Assembly (NCBI GenBank): GCA_032718475.1
Contig: JAUCBJ010000666.1
Span: 1 to 36,136, forward strand
Direction of reading: 5' to 3'
Source of the DNA: Nemertoderma westbladi
Lineage: Eukaryota; Xenacoelomorpha; Nemertodermatida; Nemertodermatidae
DNA length: 36,136 bases
The position numbers and the translations under genes are program-made. Of this stretch, positions 29,729-36,136 are shown one piece after another. How positions within the stretch are numbered: position 1 is the first letter of the stretch; each line of letters opens with the position of its first letter. Below the pieces are notes generated by a model, which did not search any database, was not told where the DNA came from, and saw only the letters and a program-made list of their open reading frames with translations.

Positions 29729-31493
29729 AGCGTGTTGACTCCTCTGGGCCAGCGTGATGACTCCTCTGTGCCAGCGTGCTGACTCCTCTGGGCCAGCGTG
29801 TTGACTCCTCTGGGCCAGCACGCTGACTCCTCTGGGCCAGCGTGCTGACTCCTCTGGGCCAGCATGCTGACTCATCCAGGCCAGCTCGCTGACTTTGTTG
29901 TGGCCAGCGTGCTGAATCCTCCAGGCCAGCTGACTGACTTTGTTGTGGCCACCGTGATGACTCCTCTGGGCCAGCATGCTGACTCCTCCATGCCAGCTCA
30001 CTGACTTTGTTCTGGCCAGCGTGCTGACTCCTCTGGGCCACCGTGCTGACTCCTCCAGGCCAGCGTGCTGACTCCTCTGGGCCACTGTGCTGACTCCTCT
30101 GGGCCAGCATGCTGACTCCAGCAGGCCAGCTCACTGACTTTGTTGTGGCCAGCGTGCTGACTCCTCTGGGCCAGCATGCTGACTCGTCCAGGCCAGCTCA
30201 CTGACTTTGTTGTGGACAGCGTGATGTCTCCACTGGGCCAGCATGCTGACTCCTCCAGGCCAGCTCACTGACTTTGTTGTGGCCAGCGTGATGACTCCTC
30301 TGGGTCAGCATGCTGACTCCTCCAGGCCAGCTCACTGACTTTGTTGTGGCCAGCGTGATGACTCCTCTGGGCCAGCGTTCTGACTCCTCTGGGCCAGCGT
30401 GCTGACTCCTCCATGCCAGCTCACTGACTTTGTTGTGGCCAGCGTGCTGACTCCTCTGGGCCAGCGTGCTGACTCCTCTGGGCCAGCGTGCTGACTCCTC
30501 TGAGCCAGCGTGCTGACTCCTGTGGGCCAGTATGTTGACTCCTCTGGGCCAGCGTGCTTACTCCTCTGAGCCAGTGTGCTGACTCCTCTGGGCCAGCGTG
30601 CTGACTCCTTTGGGCCAGGTCACTGATTTTGTTGTGGCCAGCGTGCTGACTACTCTGGGCCAGCGTGCTGACTCCTCTAGGCCAGCTCACTGACTTTGTT
30701 GTGGCCAGCGTGATGACTCCTCTGGGCCAGCGTGCTGACTCCTCTGGGCCAGCGTGCTGACTCCTTTGGGCCAGCTCACTGATTTTGTTGTGACCAGCGT
30801 GCTGACTACTCTGGGCCAGCGTGCTGACTCCTCTGGGCCAGCTCACTGACTTTGTTGTGGCCAGCGTGATGACTCCTCTGGGCCAGCGTGTTGACTCCTC
30901 TAGGCCAGCGTGTTGACTCCTCTAGGCCAGCGTGCTGACTTCTCTGTGCCAGCGTGCTGACTCCTCTGGGCCAGCGTGCTGACTCCTGTGGGCCAGCGTG
31001 CTGACTCCTCCAGGCCAGCGTGCTGACTCCTCCAGGCCAGCGTGCTGACTCCTCCAGGCCAGCATGCTGACTCCTCCAGGCCAGCATGCTGACTCCTCTG
31101 GACCAGCGTGCTGACTCCTCTAGGCCAGCTTGCTGACTCCTCTGGGCCAGCGTGCTGACTCCTCTGGGCCAGCGTGCTGACTCCTCCAGGCCAGCTCACT
31201 GACTTTGTTGTAGCCAACGTAATGACTCCTCTGGGCCAGCATGCTGACTCCTCCAGGTCAGCTCACTGACTTTGTTGTGACCAGCAGCATGCTGACTCCT
31301 CCAGGCCAGCTCACAGACTTTGTTGTGACCAGCGTGCTGACTCCTCCATGCCAGTTCGCCGAATTTGTTGTGGCCAGTGTGCTGACTCCTCCAGTCCAGC
31401 TTACTGACTTTGTTGTGGCCAGTGTGCTGACTCCACCCATCCAGCTTACTGACTTTGTTGTGGCCAGCTCACTGACTTTGTTGTGGCCAGCAT
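29729..31493. repeat. Disordered monomeric satellite zone
   Basis: The same 22/23-bp monomers continue without the 1,349-bp order and with more diverse variants (GACCAGCAGCATGC, CCACCCATCCAGC). Toward the right edge the 23-bp CACTGACTTTG unit alternates regularly with the 22-bp unit, giving a local 45-bp period at about 31190-31490. Ordered centre and diverged edge is the usual structure of satellites homogenised by unequal exchange. Confidence 0.8.
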
Positions 31494-32123
31494 TGTGATG
31501 GGAATCAGGAGATGGTTACTAAATCCCGACCGGTGTGTTGTCTTGGTATTATACGCGTCGCCGCATCCGTAGGCTGCTGAAAGGCTGTGGTCAGGATATA
31601 ATATAATAGGCTGGAGGCCGTTGAAATAACTCAGTTTTAGTCTCAGTTGTTATAATCACAGAACATAATAATAGCACAGTCAGAATATAATAGCACGGTA
31701 ATAACGACGACGATTAAAAACCATTCCGGTCTCACAACTTTACAGATACCAACTGAATCATAATCCACAAGTACAACGGTTATATATTATTAACACATAT
31801 TAATCACTGCTACTGTATTGAGTGGTCTGGCCAATAGATGCGTTCCAATCACCTGTTTTCCCTTCCCATCATTGGCTAACCCAATTGATTTCCATCTTGC
31901 CACTCCATGCTGCCACTATCCCCACGTGCTAGCCCTGCTAGCCCCTTTGTCCCTTTGAGATGGCTTATGGCCTCTCAACTCTATACGTGGCCGGCAGTGT
32001 GTGTTGCCTGAGTTGGTTATTAGGTGACATTATATTTGTAATGTCACCTTCCCAACTGTAATTTGTAAAAAGCCACTTCGCCCATTTCCCGCTGGGTAGT
32101 GCAGGGAATTGAATCCGCTTACA
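31494..32123 (-). mobile_element. Long terminal repeat (3' LTR of a minus-strand LTR retrotransposon)
   Basis: Read on the minus strand, the segment begins TGTAAGCGG at 32123, just after a purine tract, and ends ...CCCATCACA at 31494, where satellite sequence starts. TGT...ACA ends and a 630-bp length fit an LTR. Its partner LTR must lie beyond the right edge of the window, so identity between LTRs could not be checked. A perfect 11-bp hairpin (AGGTGACATTA / TAATGTCACCT, 32022-32049) lies near its 5' end. TATA-like words occur at about 31594-31610 and 31785. Confidence 0.6.
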
Positions 32124-32140
32124 CCCACCCCCCCCCCCCC
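32124..32140 (-). promoter_or_regulatory. Polypurine tract
   Basis: The minus strand reads GGGGGGGGGGGGGTGGG directly before the TGT start of the LTR, the position expected of the plus-strand primer in LTR retrotransposons. The G13 run may vary in length. Confidence 0.6.
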
Positions 32141-32169
32141 ATGCTATCTTCCCGGTGAGAAGATAGCAT
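32141..32169. repeat. 10-bp stem hairpin beside the polypurine tract
   Basis: ATGCTATCTT (32141-32150) and AAGATAGCAT (32160-32169) are perfect inverted repeats with a 9-base loop, immediately inside the tract. Confidence 0.7.
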
Positions 32170-32836
32170 CAACCTTTAGTGCACTTCAATTCCATTGGAA
32201 TCCAATCTAATATTGGATGTGGGGTGGAATTCTCTTCTCGGGGTCAGCATTTCCAGGCTGGCCCCCATGGGTCTGTTTTCACTACCCATCCTTGGTACAT
32301 CTGCGAGCTAAGCTGTACCAAGGCATCTGGCGTCTCTGCTTTAGACGATCGCCCTCACTCCTCACACAATTCTATCTCTCGGACTTTGTTGTCCTTTCCT
32401 CTTTCGCCAGTCCCTTAGGACTCATCCCCCTCCATGCTCGCTCCCCAAGCTTGAGTCTTGCACCCTTTTACTTTGCCATACCCTAACACCTCCTCCCCAT
32501 ACTCCTCCCATACTCAACCCGTTTTCGCTGTCACTCTCTACACACTCTTATCGGGTCTCACGCATGTGTGCACCATGTCAGTGAGATCCGTCATTGTCCC
32601 GTTCTCCTGTTTCAGTCAATTAGTCCCCAGTCCCAGTAGCTAATTGGAAAAGGTTATATCTGACTATGATACGTATATATTGATTATATATTTATTGTAT
32701 ATATATATATGTATATATTGATTAGTTACCTATGTACATACTAATTGCACTTAGTTAAATTGCACTTAGGAGTTGTTTGTACTGGTCTGTCCATGTGGTG
32801 CCTTCCAGGCACATTGACATCGCCTGTCCTAGAGTT
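32170..32836. other. Non-coding 3' region of the LTR element
   Basis: C/T-rich on the plus strand, with a TATA microsatellite near 32690-32715. Plus-strand ORFs here are low-complexity Ser/Pro readings of C/T-rich DNA and are not accepted. No coding match was seen on the minus strand. Confidence 0.45.
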
Positions 32837-33557
32837 CTACATCGCTCCTCCCGCACCCTCCGGGAACCATCTAAGTTCCTTGTCCCTATCGTCATCCTGT
32901 CTGGGTCGCTTCCTCCCTTCCTGTTTACCCTTGAGGCTACTCATCCTCGCTGATACCGTCTTACCAAGCCCCACTGTTGGTTCTTTGGGCGTGGGTGTTA
33001 TTAACTCACGGTATCGCTTCGCAGGTGGTCCCACTGTGTGTCCCTCCTGTCTCCCCCTGGTAGCATCCCACAAGATCATCTTCATCGCACGCGGCACGTG
33101 TTCCACCAGAAAGTCCCTGAATTCGATCCTATTTTCTGATGACCATCTGTCCAGATATCTTTGGGTGTTGATGACCCCTCCGTATGATGCCGCTGTCGCT
33201 ACCTCCTGATACGTGAATGGTAGTCTCCTCTTGGTGATCTGCTGGTGGGCTTCTATATTAATGTTGAAGAAGCCCCACCGAGAACTCCTGGGCCTTCATC
33301 CTTTGTCATGTCATGACTCCGACGTCGGCCCACTCCTCGAAAATGCGGAATTTCTCCTCATCCTCCATCCAGTCGCACTGGCGCTCAAAGTGCCCCCTAA
33401 ACTTGCACTTCGAACACCTGTTGTGCAACCTCGGGCAAGCACCCATCCTGTGCGTAGACTCACGGCAGTAAAGACACGCCGTACCCTTCTGGTAACGGTA
33501 TAGACAGTTCTTTTGCTGATGGGTTAATCTTCCACAGTAATCGCTACCATGTATCAT
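32837..33557 (-). pseudogene. Minus-strand ORF with zinc knuckles and basic C-terminus (LTR element, function unknown)
   Basis: From 33557 the frame encodes a Cys/His-rich segment: YCGRLTHQQKNC, ACLYCRESTHRMGACPRL and NRCSKCKFRGHFERQC. The last fits CxxCxxxGHxxxxC, a Gag-type nucleic-acid-binding knuckle. It continues as DEEKFRIFEEWADVG to a stop at 33306. After an extra base near 33270, coding resumes in another frame (FFNINIEAHQQITKRRL..., NRIEFRDFLVEHVPRAMKMI) and ends with a basic stretch (KGKQEGRKRPRQ) at 32837. I do not recognise the family. The knuckles suggest nucleocapsid-like RNA binding within an LTR element, and the G/C-rich minus strand is codon-like. The frameshift makes it a pseudogene or assembly-affected. 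Confidence 0.5.
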
Positions 33558-33599
33558 TGTCTCTCACCCCAAGTCGTCCTTGGCTCCACGTGGCCTCCT

Positions 33600-34346
33600 G
33601 GGTCTATGGAGCCACTGGTAGGTAAACATCTGGACGTTTTCTTCCCTACCCATATCGATGTCCTCTGCCAACCTCGGCATCGTTTCTCCAAATACTACCC
33701 GTGGTGCCATCCCCGGTTGCCCGCCCAGTCAGATCGTACTCGCCGCGAAGTCCATTTCCGCCTCCCCATGCTCCCAGGTCCGCTTACCGGGTTTGTCCCA
33801 GAAGGCTCCCGCCCCGCTGGCTGTCACCACTCTCCCGTCCACCCAGTCTGTGTCCGAGTGGCCGATCCTCGCTATCGGTGGCATCGCCCCATACTCGTCC
33901 TCCTCCTCTTCCCCGCCCGGGAGTGCAATCCTCGCTATCAGTGGCATTGCCCCGAACTCGTCCTCCTACTCTTCCCCTGCTGGGAGCGGATCCAAACCCG
34001 GGATCCCAGTTGATCCACTGTGTTCCTTTCCGCCCTGGTATCCGCCCGTGGCCTTCCATCCTTCTACCTCCCTCGGTCTCTTACTTTCTCAGTCGCCCTC
34101 AGACCTTGCAGGCATGGGCATTCCTTGCAGCCCCGATGTAGACTGTGTCGGTGTCTCTTCCATCCAACCCAGTTCGTCCCCCAGCCGAAACTCGCTCGAG
34201 GTATCCGATCACCACCTCAGCTCGCCCAAATCCTGGGCTTCGAACTCATCCTCCTCTCCTCTTATATCTGGCTCTCTGCCTGCTGCCTCCCTCCTCTCTC
34301 TCCTGGCATCCTCCTCTAGTCTCCTCTCCCCAATCCTATCCGCCTC
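33600..34346 (-). pseudogene. Low-complexity acidic region of the LTR-element ORF
   Basis: Minus-strand frames show an acidic repeat at 33880-33980: GEEEEDEFGAMPLIARIA followed by GEEEEDEYGAMPPIARIG, a duplicated segment of about 21 codons. Downstream is RVVFGETMPRLAEDIDMG leading toward the zinc-knuckle segment. Stops and frame changes interrupt it. The plus-strand Ser/Pro ORFs over the same DNA are shadows. Confidence 0.35.
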
Positions 34347-35212
34347 CTATCGCCTGTACGGTGTATCTACCTCTCTGTCCACCAGGTGTCGGGTAATGTA
34401 ATATACTGACTCACCCTTCAGCCCTGGGTGGTCTACAAGACCTTCTAGGGCCACCTTTAAGGCTCTCCTATGGTTCAGAGGTGATCCCAATATTAGAAAC
34501 GCCGTCGGCACCCTCCTGATAGTTACCGTAATGAACAGGTTTAGTAAACCTATCATTATCCAGTCCTCTTCTAGGATATATCCTTCTGATATATCTTTAT
34601 CACTCCCTTCGGGAAGTGATATAGTTCCTCCTTCCCCAGTCTCACTCCCCACTTGAGTGAGTTCGCAAGTTCCGTTCCATATTCCTCCCGGAACTTGTTC
34701 CAGTCCATCAGTTTGTGGCAGACGAGTCCCATCAGTTGGCCCATCGCCACGGCCCCTTAATGTCCCGTGTTGTCCATCAATCCCAATCCCTCCGGTTTCG
34801 TCATAGCCATGTAGACTACCTGTATGTCCAGAAGATTCGGTGTGCCCGGTCCAATAATTCTGTCCGCATCGACGCTTATCACGGATCCTACCTTGACTGT
34901 AGTCTTCAGTCTTACTAGCTCCTGCACCACGTTTGGCAACCAGTTTAACTTCGGCCCGCTCTTCTTTCCGTAGGTCACTAGGTCGAATAGAAAGATATCT
35001 CCATTCAGCGCTGCTAAGTGCAGCAATATGGTTCTAGCCGATCCTCCCAACCCCCTTCTAGAGCCCTCGTTGTCCTCCACAGTCCCTTCGTCGTCTACGA
35101 CCATGTATCCACCCCTCTCTACGGAATCTACAAATCTCCTCCACTCCTTCCTCGGTGGTTCCCTCGGGTACTTTGGTATCCGAACCTAGCCTCGTCCCCC
35201 TTTACAACATAG
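34347..35212 (-). pseudogene. Minus-strand coding remnants of the LTR element, unassigned
   Basis: Two substantial frames, 35104-34757 and 34652-34347, look protein-like. The first contains GDIFLFDLVTYGKKSGPK, NVVQELVRLKTTVKVGS and DIQVVYMAMTKPEG. The second contains EGYILEEDWIMIGL, NLFITVTIRRVPTAFLILG and HRRALKVALEGLVDHP. A linking segment (VCHKLMDWNKFREEYG) lies between them in the first frame, so a frameshift near 34630 joins them. No RT, RNase H, protease or integrase motif was found. They lie between a Gag-like region and the zinc knuckles on the same strand and probably belong to one long structural polyprotein. Confidence 0.4.
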
Positions 35213-35338
35213 TGAAGATGCTCGTCGATCGCATTGTCCAACGACGGCGCCCTGTAGGTCCCGACCAGTCGTCGCTCGTGCATCTCCCTAAACTGATCCT
35301 GTAGCGCGTGTTTCAGTCCCTGCCACGGTGTGGCTCTA

Positions 35339-36136
35339 CTACCAGCTCTCTGTGGACTTGAAGTCCCCTGTGTGGCCGCATACGGTTGTGACTGCCTCCA
35401 CCTTTGGAAGTGCCTTCACCGCACTATGTTCGGGTTTAGGTCGGCTGTATTCGGTTTTTGGTGCCTTGCCTAGACTTTCCTCACCATAGACTGGATCCGT
35501 TATTAGCTCCGCCTCGTAGTTAAGTAAGTTCGACATCTCATCCAACCCTGGCTCCGCACCTTTCTTTTCTCGAGTGGAGAAAGCGATCTTTCTCCATTTG
35601 TTTCTCAGCCAAATCAGTAGTGCCTGCCCTATCGTGGTGATGTTGTTCGATGCATTGAGTTCGTAAGGTGCATCCAGAGTCTTTAACACTATTAGCGCTT
35701 TCTCTACTTTGTTAGCGAAAGTCGTTATGCTTGCGAGTCCGCCTGATGTTATTCCCCTTAAGGTTTATCGGATAATCTTGGCAAGATGGCCAAATTCCCT
35801 GTCCAGGGCTCTCCATGCGGTCGTGAATCCTTCTTCAATACCTTGGTATTGCCTCACGATGCCGTAAGCTGGCCCCCCTGTATAGACTTGTAGTTATTTA
35901 AGGCACTCCACTCCGCCTGTGTGAGATTTTTTGTCAAAATCTCATTACTATACATTCTCCGGAACTGTAGATATTCTTCCGGCTTGCTACCATCAAACTT
36001 GAAAGACTCCACGGGTGGCAGCTCAATTCTAGTTTTCAGCGCATCGATGAGTGTTGCCATTCCCATCACTTGAACTTCCAGCGTGCTTGATGGTTGGGAT
36101 GCAGGCTCCTTCAATATCGGTTGTGCTTCGCCTCTT
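35339..36136 (-). pseudogene. Gag-like protein of a BEL/Pao-type LTR retrotransposon (partial, decayed)
   Basis: The frame is open at the right window edge and continues leftwards. ELPPVESFKFDGSKPEEYLQ followed by FRRMY matches the LPxxxLPKFDGxPxEYxxF pattern of BEL/Pao Gag proteins (DUF1759-type). Coding shifts frame at a run of six G (plus-strand C at 35873-35878); the continuation has AYGIVRQYQGIEEGFTTAW and DREFGHLAKII, again as in these Gags. A TAA (plus strand TTA, 35765-35767) interrupts it, and the frame then continues to 35339 (VLKTLDAPYELNAS..., LRNKWRKIAFSTREKKG). One missing base and one nonsense codon make it a pseudogene, though the base could be a homopolymer sequencing error. 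Confidence 0.65.

Larger units (their letters stand above)
23305..31493. repeat. Satellite array of 22/23-bp monomers
   Basis: About 8.2 kb consist of two related monomers. A 22-bp unit starts GTGCTGACTCC and ends GGGCCAGC. A 23-bp unit starts TCACTGACTTTG and ends TGTGGCCAGC. They share CTGACT and GGCCAGC. Variants (GTGATGACT, GTGCTAACT, CTCCAGGCC, CTACTCTGG) are distributed in a fixed order in the left three-quarters and irregularly on the right. Since 22+23=45 is a multiple of three and the units lack stops in several frames, many spurious ORFs of 60-180 codons arise on both strands. The array is G/C-rich compared with its A/T-rich flanks. It ends where an LTR begins at 31494. Confidence 0.97.

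Noticed and set aside
23305-31493. CRISPR-like regular direct repeats
   Set aside because: The apparent spacers are themselves repeated monomers, the context is eukaryotic and there are no cas genes.
23302-31498. Dozens of ORFs of 60-183 codons on both strands of the satellite
   Set aside because: They repeat with the satellite period, occur on both strands, many lack ATG starts, and encode only the repeated monomer. They follow from a 45-bp combined period without stop codons.
32179-35212. Plus-strand Ser/Pro-rich ORFs
   Set aside because: They are readings of C/T-rich DNA opposite minus-strand frames that carry recognisable Gag-like and zinc-knuckle motifs.

Overview
The window looks like gene-poor, repeat-dominated nuclear DNA from a metazoan, most likely a marine invertebrate. 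I see no host protein-coding gene and no tRNA gene. There are at least five non-LTR retrotransposon families, a piggyBac-like and several other inverted-repeat DNA elements, an LTR retrotransposon end, a 28S rRNA fragment and an 8.2-kb satellite array. LINE-encoded Ulp1-protease/REL-endonuclease proteins, CCCH-finger ORF1s and 2A peptides are all known from invertebrates. The phylum cannot be fixed from sequence alone.

Layout. 1-1060: a tandem repeat of about 165 bp in two opposed orientations (foldback). 1497-2193: a Harbinger-like MITE with TAA target duplication. 3310-7650: a non-LTR element encoding an Ulp1-like cysteine protease, zinc finger, PHD finger, reverse transcriptase (RT), zinc knuckle and restriction-like endonuclease (REL) in one frame, interrupted by two stop codons. 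8964-9027: a 64-bp LINE 3' end. 9201-9973: a 28S rRNA fragment fused to the 3' part of a LINE. 10195-14311: a LINE with CCCH fingers and an APE endonuclease, interrupted at 11494-12900 by a second, antisense LINE with 7-bp target duplications. 14782-15495: a 5'-truncated antisense LINE. 15611-17684: a piggyBac-like element (TTAA duplications) carrying an inserted LINE that was later tandemly amplified (10-bp duplications). 17700-21127: an internally deleted LINE whose N-terminal ORF carries a signal-peptide-like start and a perfect 2A ribosome-skipping motif. 21633-23276: small inverted-repeat elements and a CCAAT/CRE/GC-box cluster. 23305-31493: a satellite with 22/23-bp monomers organised into five higher-order repeats of 1,349 bp (one shortened to 948 bp), then a disordered monomeric zone. 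31494-36136: an LTR, polypurine tract and decayed gag-like minus-strand coding of an LTR retrotransposon that abuts the satellite.

The genes do not form a pathway. They are competing selfish elements, and the nesting gives relative ages: the CCCH/EN LINE is older than the antisense LINE inside it, and the piggyBac-like element is older than the LINE inside it. Only the Ulp1-RT-REL element keeps a nearly intact coding frame (two stops, no frameshift over 4.2 kb), so it is probably the youngest autonomous element here. All coordinates of element ends come from reading by eye. Family names rest on motifs, not database searches.
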